64,000 nt of DNA from Marinimicrobium alkaliphilum (GCF_003259155.1 NZ_QGMQ01000001.1:558001-622000); one strand, 5' to 3'; counted from the first letter of the stretch, positions 26,993-35,686 are shown. Notes: generated by a model from the sequence alone, not told the origin. Made by a program: numbers and translations.

Positions 26993-28624
26993 ATGATAAA
27001 CCGTTACTACCGCCGTTTTGTCGGTGCGTTGCTCCTGTACCCGCTGCTGAGTGCCTGTGTCAGCGCCCAACCCGATCCCCAGAGCGTAGAAGCGACCATG
27101 CGCCAGGCCACCGAGTTTATGGTGGAGAAGGTCAGCAATCGCGGGGGATATTTATACACGTATAAGTCTGATTTCTCCCGTATGTGGGGCGAAATGGAAG
27201 CCTACCCAAGCCAGTTCTGGATTGAGCCCAACGGCGGTACCCCGCACATGGGGCACCTGTTTCTGGATGCCTACAAGGCGACCGGGGACGAATACTACTA
27301 CCAGGCCGCCGAGCAGGTCGCCGGTGCCCTGATCTGGGCTCAACACCCCAGCGGTGGCTGGCACTATATGGCGGATTGGGGCGGCGAGGCATCGCTCAAG
27401 CAGTGGTACAGCACCATCGCCAAGCACGGTTGGCGCCTGGAGGAATACCACCATTACTATGGCAACGCCACCTTCGACGACCATGTCACCAGCATCTCTG
27501 CCAAGTTTCTGCTGCGCCTGTATATGGAAAAGCTCGACGCGCGCTACCGAGCGCCGTTGATGCAGGCCGTACAATTCGTGCTCGACAGCCAGTACCCGGT
27601 GGGCGGTTGGCCTCAGCGCTACCCCCTGCGCAACGAGTTCAGCAAAGGCGGTCAGCCGGACTACACCTCCTTTATCACGCTCAACGACGACGTCTCGCGG
27701 GAAAATATCGACTTCCTGTTGATGACCTATCAGGTCTTGGGCGAGCAGCGCGTGCTGGAGCCGATCAACCGTGCCATGCACACCATTTTGTTGCTTCAAC
27801 AGGGTTCTCCCCAGCCGGGCTGGGCCATGCAGTACACCCCGGACGACCTCAAGCCGGCCGGGGCGCGTACCTACGAGCCCAAAAGCCTCTCACCCCATTA
27901 CACCGCCGACCAGGTTGAGGTGCTGTTGCATTTTTACTACCTGACTGGCGACACCAAGTTCCTGGCGCGCATCCCCGAGGCCCTGGACTGGCTTGACCGT
28001 GTGCGCCTGCCGGAGGACCGGATCCGCGCCGAGGGCGGACGGACCCACGCCACCTTCTACGAAGTGGGCACCGACAGGCCCTTGTACGTGCATCGACGCG
28101 GTTCCAACGTCGTTGCGGGCGAGTACTATGTTGACTACGACCCGGAAAACACCCTGTCGCATTATCGGGCCGCGCGTTATGTCGACGTCGATGCCCTGCG
28201 TGAAGCGTATGAGCAGGCCCGTGCCACCCCGCCGGAAGAAGCGGTCAAAGGGTCGCCTCTGCGTAACCCCGACGCCGTGGGCTTGCCCCCGTACTTCACT
28301 CTGCGAGGGGATGTGAGCGCACTCAACCCGGAGAGCCGTGCCTTGCCCGAGCGCGACCCGCGCGAACTGCGTCGGCGCGTGCAGGCGCTCCAGGGCGAGC
28401 TCAATGACGAAGGCTACTGGCCGACGCCGCTGACCCATACCTCCAACCCCTACATCGGCGCGCCGCCGAGCGACGAGCCGACCCCCGGTGATTTCGCCAG
28501 CCGCGATGTGGGTGATCAGTGGGATACCTCGCCTTACCGGGTTGAAGAGCCGGAGATGGGGATCAGTACCCGCGCGTATATCGAGAACATGGCCACGTTG
28601 ATTCACTATTTGGTCGCCGAATAG
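26993..28624 (+). CDS. lipoprotein with pectate-lyase-like (PL10-type) alpha/alpha domain
   Basis: A 543-aa predicted lipoprotein: signal peptide MINRYYRRFVGALLLYPLLSAC with lipobox LSAC (Cys 22). I start at ATG 26993 rather than 26954, because GAGAGAGA lies just upstream and the signal begins here. The catalytic-like region resembles pectic acid lyases of family PL10: ALIWAQHPSGGWHYM, DSQYPVGGWPQRYPLRNE, FITLNDDVSRENIDFL, QPGWAMQYTPDDLKPAGARTYEPKSLS. An extra C-terminal segment (about 420-520) is Pro/Arg-rich. Whether it cleaves pectate or another polyuronate is not known; the family assignment is from motif resemblance. Confidence 0.8.
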   Translation: MINRYYRRFVGALLLYPLLSACVSAQPDPQSVEATMRQATEFMVEKVSNRGGYLYTYKSDFSRMWGEMEAYPSQFWIEPNGGTPHMGHLFLDAYKATGDEYYYQAAEQVAGALIWAQHPSGGWHYMADWGGEASLKQWYSTIAKHGWRLEEYHHYYGNATFDDHVTSISAKFLLRLYMEKLDARYRAPLMQAVQFVLDSQYPVGGWPQRYPLRNEFSKGGQPDYTSFITLNDDVSRENIDFLLMTYQVLGEQRVLEPINRAMHTILLLQQGSPQPGWAMQYTPDDLKPAGARTYEPKSLSPHYTADQVEVLLHFYYLTGDTKFLARIPEALDWLDRVRLPEDRIRAEGGRTHATFYEVGTDRPLYVHRRGSNVVAGEYYVDYDPENTLSHYRAARYVDVDALREAYEQARATPPEEAVKGSPLRNPDAVGLPPYFTLRGDVSALNPESRALPERDPRELRRRVQALQGELNDEGYWPTPLTHTSNPYIGAPPSDEPTPGDFASRDVGDQWDTSPYRVEEPEMGISTRAYIENMATLIHYLVAE

Positions 28625-28653
28625 CCGGTCAGATTCAATTTAGGTGCCTCAGG

Positions 28654-28767
28654 TGTCGGGTTGGGTGCCGTTTTGTCGGATTACGCGCTGCGCGCTAATC
28701 CGACCTACAGGATACAGCGTGCCATTGTTCACGTAGGTCGGATTAGGCCAAGGGCCGTAATCCGACA
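28654..28767 (+). repeat. REP/MITE-like palindromic cluster 6
   Basis: A truncated left end (TGTCGG at 28654), a full copy (28674-28708) and an inverted copy (28733-28767) are bordered by GGTGCCTCAGG on the left and CCTGAGGCACC on the right, so the element has long terminal inverted repeats. The remainder of the 383-bp gap before speA is C/A-rich, almost G-free leader (28770-28870). A TATTAT -10 candidate lies at 28881-28886. Confidence 0.92.
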
Positions 28768-29007
28768 CCTGAGGCACCCATCCCGACCGAACCCGCCAAC
28801 CACACCCATCCCGCAACACCCATCCGCGACATGTTCCCAAACCCCGCCCCAACATCCCTGCGAACCCCGCTAATCCCTGCTATTATGATGCCCACAAATA
28901 TTTAACCGGCAAATGCTTTCCTTTTCCCCGGAAATGTGGAACATTGCGCGCTTTTAATCCACCCCGAGCAGGCAAACGCCTGTGCACAGACAGAACAGGT
29001 GGCATCA

Positions 29008-30930
29008 TTGACTGACTCCTCCAACACCTCCCCGTGGTCTCCCCGAAAATCGGCCGAACTGTACGGCATCGATGAGTGGGGCGGTGGTTATTTTGGTATC
29101 GATGACGACGGCGATGTCGTCGTCAAAGCACCCCATAACGGCCATCACACCGCCGTATCCATCCCCCAGGTTATCCAGGGCCTGCAACAACGCGGGCTGG
29201 ACATGCCGGTATTGCTGCGGGTCGAAAACCTGATCGACGGACGCATCAGCGCCCTCAACGACTCCTTCGCGGAAGCCATCGGTGCCTGTGGCTATCAGGG
29301 CGAGTACCGCGGTGCTTTTCCCATCAAAGTGAATCAGCAAAGCCATGTGGTGGCGGAAATTGCCCGCTTTGGCGAGCGCTACAACCACGGTCTGGAAGCC
29401 GGCAGTAAAGCCGAGCTGATGATCGCCATGTCGAGCTTGAGCAATCGCGAAAGCCTGATCATCTGCAACGGCTATAAAGACGCCGAGTTTATCGATCTGG
29501 GGCTGCAGGCGCGGCGGCTCGGTTTCAAATGCTTTTTTGTGGTGGAAACTCTGGCCGAAGTGCCCATCATCATCGAGCGCAGCCGCGAGCTGGGTGTAGA
29601 CCCGCTGATCGGCGTGCGCCTCAAACTGTCCACCAAAGTCGAAGGCCACTGGGCTGAAGACAGCGGCGATCGCAGTCTCTTCGGTCTGTCCACGATCCAG
29701 TTGGTCAGTGTTATCGACACCCTGCGCGATGCCGGTCTGCTGCACTGCCTACAGCTGCTGCACTTTCATTTGGGCTCACAGATTCCCAACATCCGCAGCA
29801 TCCGCGCCGGTGTGCTCGAAGCCTGCCGCTATTACATCGATCTGGTGGAAGAGGGCGCGCCCCTGGGCTATATCGATCTGGGCGGCGGTCTTGCGATTGA
29901 TTACGACGGTACGGGCAGCACCGTGAGCGGCTACAGCCGCAACTACGGCATCAAGGAGTACTGTGTCGACGTGGTGGAAGCCATTCAGGAGTCCCTGGAT
30001 GCCCACGACATTGCGCACCCCACCATCGTGACCGAGTCCGGTCGGGCGACCGTCGCACACACCGCCGTACTGCTGTTCAACGTACTCGACGTCAGCAACT
30101 TCGACCCCGCGCCGACGCCAAGTGAACTGTCGGAAGAGTGGCACGAGCAGGTCACCAACCTGTGGCACATCGTCAACAAAATTACGCTGGAAGGCCTGCA
30201 CGAAAGTTACAACGACGTGCTCTACTACCGCGACCAGGTGCGTGAGGCGTTTCACCGGGGCGATGTCAGCCTGCGCATGCGTGCGCTGGCCGAAAACCTG
30301 TGTCTGGCCGGCCTGCAAAAAATCATCAGCCTGCTGCCGCAGATGAAGCGTATCCCGCAGGAGCTGGAAGTGCTGCCGCAGCAACTGGCGGACATCTATT
30401 ACGGCAACTTCAGTGTGTTTCAGTCGCTGCCGGATGCTTGGGCCATTTCTCAGGTATTCCCGGTGATGCCCATACACCGGCTGGATGAAGAGCCCACACG
30501 GCAGGCGATCATTGCCGATCTGACCTGTGACTGCGATGGCAAGCTCAGCAAGTTTGCCGGCCCGGAAGGGGAGAGCAGCACCGTCAGCCTGCACCCGCTC
30601 AAAGAGGGTGAAGAATATTATCTGGGTGTGTTCCTGGTCGGTGCCTATCAGGAAACCCTCGGCGATCTGCACAACCTGTTTGGTGACACCAACGTGGCGA
30701 GCGTGCGCATCAATGCCGACGGCACCCTGGACTTTGTCCATGAACTTCACGGCGACAGCGTTGCCGATGTACTAAGCTATGTGGAATACGATCCGCAGGC
30801 GATGTTCAAAGAGTTTCGTAAAACCGCCGAGCAGGCGGTGCGCGACGGCCGTATCAGCGTGAGCGAACGCCAGCAGATGTTGAGTGCATTTACCGAGAGC
30901 CTGCGCGGCTACACCTATTTCGAGCGTTAA
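29008..30930 (+). CDS. speA: biosynthetic arginine decarboxylase
   Basis: A 640-aa PLP enzyme (fold type III, SpeA) converting arginine to agmatine, the first step toward putrescine. The PLP-lysine motif is GAFPIKVNQQSHVV, with HFHLGSQIPN and ESGRATVAHTAVLLFN further on. I prefer TTG at 29008 (then TDSSNTSPWSPRKSAELYG) because AGGTGG lies 6 nt upstream and the resulting length matches SpeA proteins (about 635-640 aa). The ATG at 28936 would add 24 unrelated residues. It is followed 12 nt later by carboxyspermidine dehydrogenase, so the operon links agmatine supply to polyamine synthesis. Confidence 0.95.
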   Translation: MTDSSNTSPWSPRKSAELYGIDEWGGGYFGIDDDGDVVVKAPHNGHHTAVSIPQVIQGLQQRGLDMPVLLRVENLIDGRISALNDSFAEAIGACGYQGEYRGAFPIKVNQQSHVVAEIARFGERYNHGLEAGSKAELMIAMSSLSNRESLIICNGYKDAEFIDLGLQARRLGFKCFFVVETLAEVPIIIERSRELGVDPLIGVRLKLSTKVEGHWAEDSGDRSLFGLSTIQLVSVIDTLRDAGLLHCLQLLHFHLGSQIPNIRSIRAGVLEACRYYIDLVEEGAPLGYIDLGGGLAIDYDGTGSTVSGYSRNYGIKEYCVDVVEAIQESLDAHDIAHPTIVTESGRATVAHTAVLLFNVLDVSNFDPAPTPSELSEEWHEQVTNLWHIVNKITLEGLHESYNDVLYYRDQVREAFHRGDVSLRMRALAENLCLAGLQKIISLLPQMKRIPQELEVLPQQLADIYYGNFSVFQSLPDAWAISQVFPVMPIHRLDEEPTRQAIIADLTCDCDGKLSKFAGPEGESSTVSLHPLKEGEEYYLGVFLVGAYQETLGDLHNLFGDTNVASVRINADGTLDFVHELHGDSVADVLSYVEYDPQAMFKEFRKTAEQAVRDGRISVSERQQMLSAFTESLRGYTYFER

Positions 30931-30942
30931 CAGGAGAGACGC

Positions 30943-32136
30943 ATGTCTAAAGTATTGATTATCGGTGCCGGCGGTGTCGGCGGTGTTGTCACCCATAAAT
31001 GTGCGCAGGTGCCGGAGGTTTTTTCCGAAATCGTGCTCGCCAGCCGTACCCAGTCCAAGTGCGATGCGATTGCCGCGCAACTGGATCGCCCGATTAAAAC
31101 GGCCAAAGTCGACGCGGATAACGTCCCCGAGCTGGTGGCACTGATCGAAGCAGAGAAGCCCTCGCTGGTCATTAACGTGGCGCTGCCGTACCAGGATCTG
31201 ACCATCATGGATGCCTGCCTGGAAGCGGGCGTGCATTACATGGACACGGCCAACTACGAACCGCCGAATGAAGCCAAGTTCGAGTACAAATGGCAGTGGG
31301 CCTACCAGGAAAAATTTGAAAAGGCGGGCCTGATGGCGCTGCTGGGCTCAGGTTTTGACCCGGGTGTGACCAACGTTTACACCGCCTACGTCAAAAAGCA
31401 CTATCTGGATGAAATCCACACCCTGGACATCATCGACTGTAACGCGGGCGATCACGGCTATCCGTTTGCCACCAACTTCAACCCGGAGATCAATATCCGT
31501 GAAGTCACCGCCAACGGTCGCTTCTGGAAAGACGGCGACTGGGTCGAGACGCCGCCCCTGAGCGAATGCCGCGAGTTCGACTTCCCGGGCGGTATTGGCC
31601 CCAAGAAAATGTACCTGATGTACCACGAAGAGCTGGAGTCCATCACCAAGCACTTCCCGGAAATCAAACAGGCGCGTTTCTGGATGACCTTTGGTGACAG
31701 CTACCTCAAGCACCTTGAGGTGCTGGAAAATGTCGGCATGACCGGCATTGAGCCGGTCGAGTTTGAAGGTCACAAAATCATTCCGCTGCAGTTCCTCAAG
31801 GCGCTGCTGCCCGATCCCGCCAGCCTCGGCCCGCGCACCAAGGGCAAGACCTGTATCGGTATCGTGGCCCACGGCCTTAAAGACGGCAAGAAAGAGTCTG
31901 TGTACATCTACAACATCTGCGACCACGAAGAGTGCTACCGGGAAGTGAAATCCCAGGCGATTTCCTACACCACCGGCGTCCCGGCCATGATCGGCGCCAA
32001 GATGATGCTGCAAGGCAAATGGATGCAGAAGGGCGTGTGGAACATGGAACAACTCGACCCGGATCCGTTTATGGAAGCGCTCAACAAGCACGGCCTCCCG
32101 TGGGAAGTAGAGCTGTCGCGCGAACGTCCCGAGTAG
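30943..32136 (+). CDS. carboxy(nor)spermidine dehydrogenase (saccharopine dehydrogenase family)
   Basis: A 397-aa NADPH-dependent enzyme. The Rossmann motif is IIGAGGVGGVVTHKCA (residues 5-20). The saccharopine-dehydrogenase fold continues with VINVALPYQDLTIMDACLEAGVHYMDTANYEPP and GSGFDPGVTNVYTAYV. In Vibrio and many other bacteria this enzyme condenses aspartate semialdehyde with a diamine (putrescine or diaminopropane) to give carboxyspermidine or carboxynorspermidine. The pairing with nspC downstream and speA upstream supports this role over lysine metabolism. GGAG precedes the ATG, 12 nt after speA. Confidence 0.92.
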   Translation: MSKVLIIGAGGVGGVVTHKCAQVPEVFSEIVLASRTQSKCDAIAAQLDRPIKTAKVDADNVPELVALIEAEKPSLVINVALPYQDLTIMDACLEAGVHYMDTANYEPPNEAKFEYKWQWAYQEKFEKAGLMALLGSGFDPGVTNVYTAYVKKHYLDEIHTLDIIDCNAGDHGYPFATNFNPEINIREVTANGRFWKDGDWVETPPLSECREFDFPGGIGPKKMYLMYHEELESITKHFPEIKQARFWMTFGDSYLKHLEVLENVGMTGIEPVEFEGHKIIPLQFLKALLPDPASLGPRTKGKTCIGIVAHGLKDGKKESVYIYNICDHEECYREVKSQAISYTTGVPAMIGAKMMLQGKWMQKGVWNMEQLDPDPFMEALNKHGLPWEVELSRERPE

Positions 32137-32169
32137 TATAGGCACCTCACCATCGACAACGTGCCGTTT

Positions 32170-32348
32170 TGTCGGATTACGCCCTTCGCGCTAATCCGAC
32201 CTACTTGAACAACGGCACGGGACACAGAAAATTGGCACGGTGTATCGCGTAGGTCGGATTAGCGAAGCGTAATCCGACACCTGAGGCACCTCACCATCGA
32301 CAACGTACCGCTTTGTCGGATTACGCCCTTCGCGCTAATCCGACCTAC
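32170..32348 (+). repeat. REP/MITE-like palindromic cluster 7 with a 144-bp duplication
   Basis: Copies lie at 32170-32204, 32249-32279 (inverted) and 32314-32348. The segment 32141-32215 is repeated at 32285-32359 with two mismatches, a 144-bp offset direct duplication. The cluster separates the dehydrogenase gene from nspC (248-bp gap) in what would otherwise be one polyamine operon. Confidence 0.92.
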
Positions 32349-32384
32349 TTGAACAACGGTAAATCGTATTAACTTAATCTAATT

Positions 32385-33575
32385 ATGGTCCCCGAAACAA
32401 CCATGCAAAAACGCCGCTATTTCGATCGCTTTGACCCCATCCGCGTGCCATCTCCCTGTTACGTGATCGACCGGGCGGCGGTCGAGGACAACCTCAAAAT
32501 CCTCAACCGCGTCCAGCGCGAAAGCGGCGCCAAGGTTCTGGCCGCCCTCAAAGCCTTCTCCGCCTGGAACCTGGCACCATTGTTCCAGCAATACCTGAGC
32601 GGTGTCTGCGCCAGCGGCTTGCATGAAGCTCAACTGGGGCGCGAATACTTCGGCGGCGAAGTCCACACCTATTCTGCGGCCTTCAAGGAAGAAGACCTGG
32701 TTGAAATTCTGAAAATTTCCGACCACGTCGTTTTCAACTCCTTCAGCCAATGGCAGCGCTTTAAAGGGCTCGCCCTTGAGGCCCAAAAGCAGCGCCCCGA
32801 GTTGCATTTCGGCATGCGCATCAACCCGGAACACTCGGAAGGCGACGTGCCCCTGTACGATCCCTGCGCGCCTTGCTCGCGCATGGGTACGCCGATCTCC
32901 CAGTTTGATCCCGACGCCCTCGACGGTATCACCGGCTTGCACTTTCACACCCTGTGCGAGCAAGACCTGCCGCCGCTCCAGCGTACCCTCAAAGCGGTGG
33001 AAGAAAAGTTCGGCCCCTACCTGCACAAAATGGAGTGGATCAATTTTGGTGGCGGACACCATGTCAGCCGAGAAGACTATCAAGTCGATGACTTGATTCA
33101 GACCATCAAAGACTTTGCCCAACGCTACGACGTGCAAGTGTATATCGAACCGGGCGAGGCGGTCGCCATTCGCAGCGGCGTGCTGGTGGCCGAAGTGCTG
33201 GATCTGATCTGGAACGGGTTGGATCAGGCGATTCTCGATACCTCCGCCACCTGCCATATGCCCGACACCCTGGAAATGCCTTACCGCGCCGATATTTTCG
33301 GGGCAGGGGAGCCGCAGGAAAAACCGCACACCTACCGCCTGGGCGGCATGACCTGCCTGGCGGGTGACGTCATCGGCGATTACAGCTTCGCCCAGCCGTT
33401 GCAGGTTGGCCAGCGTTTGGTGTTCGATGACATGGCCCACTACACCATGGTCAAAACCACCACCTTCAACGGCATCCGCCTGCCTAGCATCGCGATTTGG
33501 GACTCCCGTACCGATGAGTTGCAGGTTGTGCGCGAGTTTGGGTACGAGGATTTCAAAACCCGGTTAGGTGGATAA
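32385..33575 (+). CDS. nspC: carboxynorspermidine/carboxyspermidine decarboxylase
   Basis: A 396-aa PLP enzyme of the alanine-racemase-like type III fold that decarboxylates carboxyspermidine or carboxynorspermidine. The PLP-lysine region is VLAALKAFSAWNLAPLF. The family motif CASGLHEAQLGREYFGGEVHTYS and the active-site segment DTSATCHMPDTLEMPYRADI are present, as is GGMTCLAGDVIGDYSF. Start is uncertain: ATG 32385 and ATG 32403 (MQKRRYFDRFDPIRVPSPCY) both lack a clear ribosome site. The second gives a more typical N-terminus. It completes the S-adenosylmethionine-independent spermidine route with its upstream neighbour. Confidence 0.95.
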   Translation: MVPETTMQKRRYFDRFDPIRVPSPCYVIDRAAVEDNLKILNRVQRESGAKVLAALKAFSAWNLAPLFQQYLSGVCASGLHEAQLGREYFGGEVHTYSAAFKEEDLVEILKISDHVVFNSFSQWQRFKGLALEAQKQRPELHFGMRINPEHSEGDVPLYDPCAPCSRMGTPISQFDPDALDGITGLHFHTLCEQDLPPLQRTLKAVEEKFGPYLHKMEWINFGGGHHVSREDYQVDDLIQTIKDFAQRYDVQVYIEPGEAVAIRSGVLVAEVLDLIWNGLDQAILDTSATCHMPDTLEMPYRADIFGAGEPQEKPHTYRLGGMTCLAGDVIGDYSFAQPLQVGQRLVFDDMAHYTMVKTTTFNGIRLPSIAIWDSRTDELQVVREFGYEDFKTRLGG

Positions 33576-33613
33576 AGCAAGATGCCATTATATGCGGGTA
33601 CAACGTGCCGTTC

Positions 33614-33791
33614 TGTCGGATTACGGCCTTTGGCCTAATCCGACCTACATAAGCGTCGGCACGGTGTTTCGGGTTGGGCACAACGTGCCACTGTTTGAGT
33701 AGGTCGGATTAGCGCAGCGTAATCCGACAATGAGGCACGCAAATATCGACAAGGTGCCGTTCTGTCGGATTACGGCCTTTGGCCTAATCCG
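33614..33791 (+). repeat. REP/MITE-like palindromic cluster 8, left flank of low-GC cassette
   Basis: A full copy (33614-33648), an inverted copy (33699-33729) and a third copy starting at 33763 that breaks off at 33791 mid-arm (CTAATCC then unrelated GGCGCTG). Positions 33699-33791 recur at 35529-35621 with two mismatches on the far side of the cassette. The remaining gap (33792-33961) has no gene; the segment before the next start ends with AAGGAGG. Confidence 0.93.
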
Positions 33792-33961
33792 GCGCTGTTG
33801 CCGAAGACACAATATGTGACGTGAGTCACTAATCGCGATTTTAAGTTTTTCCCGAGCTTGGCCTAATTGCCGTCGCTTGCTAGCATTACCGTCTACTCAT
33901 CACCTACTGCAGGCTCCAAGTTTTTAGGGAACTGAGCTGCGCAAGATCAAGGAGGATCAAA

Positions 33962-34669
33962 ATGCTTTACGGCAATTCCCATTACTATTCCTACCACGCA
34001 CAACGCCAGCACCAAGCCGCCAAAGAGGTTGATATCTACATCCTGAATCAGAAGGAGTTTCTCACGATGTGGATATACACGCAAAAAGACCTCGGGAAGT
34101 CCCCCGCCCAGATCGAAGAAAAGCTCAGCCGCCTTACCGGCGTTGAGTTGATCAGCTCAACGTTGGATGTTGCCAAGGACCATGCGGCCTTAACGAGAGA
34201 TATCGCATTGCTGTCTGTACTTGCCAGAGACCTGATGCGGTCAGGTGGGCTGTTGACGGAATACTACACAACAGTAAGAAACGGACAAGAGTATATCGTT
34301 TTCAAAGGTAATCACCGACTGCGAAGAATCATCAGAGGTACCCGATATCTGGCGTCCAATACCCAAATGTTAAAGCTTGGCATCGGCGGAAAGGGTATCC
34401 GTGCGGCAGCAAAAACCAGTTTCGTGATAACGGCGGTCATGTCCTTGACCCTGAGAACCTATGAATGGTTTTTTAAAGAAGAATATCGCTGGGCGCATTG
34501 GGTTTCTAACTTGAGCGCCGACCTGATTAAATTAGCGATTGCCGGCTTTTCGGGATATTTGGCTGCAACGGGAGTTATTGCTCTTGGGGCTGCAACTGCC
34601 GTAGCAGTTCCTGTCGTCATTCCTATTGTGGCAGGTATTAGTTCGCTTTTTTTGTTGGGCTTTCTTTGA
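33962..34669 (+). CDS. unknown protein with C-terminal hydrophobic hairpin (toxin-like candidate)
   Basis: A 235-aa protein in a low-GC cassette. An AAGGAGG ribosome site lies just before the ATG. The N-terminal 90 residues are soluble and charged (EFLTMWIYTQKDLGKSPAQIEEKL). The middle has EYIVFKGNHRLRRIIRGTRYLASN and a Gly-rich GIGGKGIRAAAK segment. The last 50 or so residues are strongly hydrophobic (about 186-235) with AAATAVAVPVVIPIVAGI and no charges, like the membrane hairpin of pore-forming proteins. No signal peptide. I have an impression of similar proteins in accessory regions of other proteobacteria but cannot name a family. It overlaps the next start by 4 nt (TTGA). Confidence 0.8.
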   Translation: MLYGNSHYYSYHAQRQHQAAKEVDIYILNQKEFLTMWIYTQKDLGKSPAQIEEKLSRLTGVELISSTLDVAKDHAALTRDIALLSVLARDLMRSGGLLTEYYTTVRNGQEYIVFKGNHRLRRIIRGTRYLASNTQMLKLGIGGKGIRAAAKTSFVITAVMSLTLRTYEWFFKEEYRWAHWVSNLSADLIKLAIAGFSGYLAATGVIALGAATAVAVPVVIPIVAGISSLFLLGFL

Positions 34670-34881
34670 GCCTAGTCGACTCTGACGATAGGCTAAGTAA
34701 GTACATATTGTCTTTAATGGATGATGTAGAGGAGAGCGTCGCGAAAAAAGGGAATGAGATTACAGGTGAGATTTACGGCTTGGCGGGTCGTGTTATTCGA
34801 ACGTTGAGCTCTGAGGGTAAAAGGCTGATTTTTTCACGACTCAAAATCTATCGCCAAAAGTATTTGAGGAGATCTATGTGA
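34666..34881 (+). CDS. small protein of unknown function, cassette gene 2
   Basis: A 71-aa protein starting at TTG 34666, which overlaps the TGA of the preceding gene, and ending at 34881 with its TGA overlapping the GTG start of the next. The sequence is charged and helical (KYILSLMDDVEESVAKKGNEI; RLIFSRLKIYRQKYLRR), acidic at the N-terminus and very basic at the C-terminus, without a membrane segment. The two overlapping junctions argue that it is really translated. Function unknown; a chaperone, antitoxin or linker role is conceivable. Confidence 0.65.
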   Translation: MSLVDSDDRLSKYILSLMDDVEESVAKKGNEITGEIYGLAGRVIRTLSSEGKRLIFSRLKIYRQKYLRRSM

Positions 34882-35396
34882 GAAAAATAAAAGCTTTTTT
34901 GGGTTTTTCAGCCTTTGGGGTGCCTCTTATGGCGGCTGGTCTGTGGGCGATTCATTACCAGCTGGTTCCGCTCTTAAAAACTCTCGCTGTTTCACCGCCG
35001 GTCGTTGTTGTTCACTACCTTCATACAATTGCACCGGGAGTGTTTCTTACTGGTCTAGGGTTGATGGTTCTGACAGCTAGCATTCCCTTCTATAGTAAAG
35101 AGCGACTTTCGAGTTCTAGACCTTATAAACTGTCGATCTACATTTGCTATGTTGCGTTGTTTGTAGTTTTAGCAGGCAGACCAATCGGCGCTCTTTACTG
35201 GAGCGCCCATATGAGCTCCAAAGGCTACGAACGCTGCTCATCCTACCAGCTGCTGGGGCGTAGCCAATGGCATCAGTCGATGTGGACCCAAACGCGGGAA
35301 ATCTGTGAAGATCCCAGAGTGTCTGAGTTGCTTAGGCACTATGGGCTAGAAGGTGGGATGGACGCGGTCCGCCGGCATGTTGAACGTCAGCATTAA
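34878..35396 (+). CDS. small integral membrane protein, cassette gene 3 (immunity-like candidate)
   Basis: A 172-aa membrane protein from GTG 34878. Three hydrophobic segments are visible at about residues 7-28 (LGFSAFGVPLMAAGLWAI), 49-71 (IAPGVFLTGLGLMVLTASIPF) and 84-106 (LSIYICYVALFVVLAGRPIGALY). A C-terminal soluble tail of about 60 aa has two cysteines (YERCSSYQ and REICEDP). Organisation resembles inner-membrane immunity proteins of pore-forming toxins, but I recognise no family. Its neighbours overlap it, so the three genes form one transcript. Confidence 0.75.
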   Translation: MRKIKAFLGFSAFGVPLMAAGLWAIHYQLVPLLKTLAVSPPVVVVHYLHTIAPGVFLTGLGLMVLTASIPFYSKERLSSSRPYKLSIYICYVALFVVLAGRPIGALYWSAHMSSKGYERCSSYQLLGRSQWHQSMWTQTREICEDPRVSELLRHYGLEGGMDAVRRHVERQH

Positions 35397-35429
35397 TCGC
35401 CAGGTGTGAATCTGGTTTGGTGCCTCAAG

Positions 35430-35684
35430 TGTCGGATTACGCCTGCGGCTAATCCGACCTACTCGAACAATCGCAAATTGTAATACGACAAAAACATCCA
35501 ACCCCGAACGATTGGCGCGTTGTATCCAGTAGGTCGGATTAGCGCAGCGTAATCCGACAATGAAGCACGCAAATATCGACAAGGTGCCGTTTTGTCGGAT
35601 TACGGCCTTTGGCCTAATCCGACCTACATAAGCGTCGGCACGGTGTTTCGGGTTGGGCACAGCGTGCCATTGTTTAAGTAGGTC
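35430..35684 (+). repeat. REP/MITE-like palindromic cluster 9, right flank of low-GC cassette
   Basis: Copies lie at 35430-35462, 35529-35559 (inverted) and 35593-35627. A fourth is truncated at 35678-35684 (GTAGGTC) where the terminator of the converging MFS gene begins. 35529-35621 duplicates 33699-33791, and 35622-35684 matches 33642-33705. The 342-bp gap holds nothing else. Confidence 0.93.
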
Positions 35685-35686
35685 AT

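Noticed and set aside
28936-29007. Upstream ATG for arginine decarboxylase
   Set aside because: Adds 24 residues with no family resemblance; TTG 29008 has a ribosome site and gives typical length. Not fully excluded.
33614-35684. Insertion sequence or prophage carrying the low-GC cassette
   Set aside because: No transposase, integrase or phage gene, and no tRNA-linked attachment site; only the palindromic repeat flanks it.
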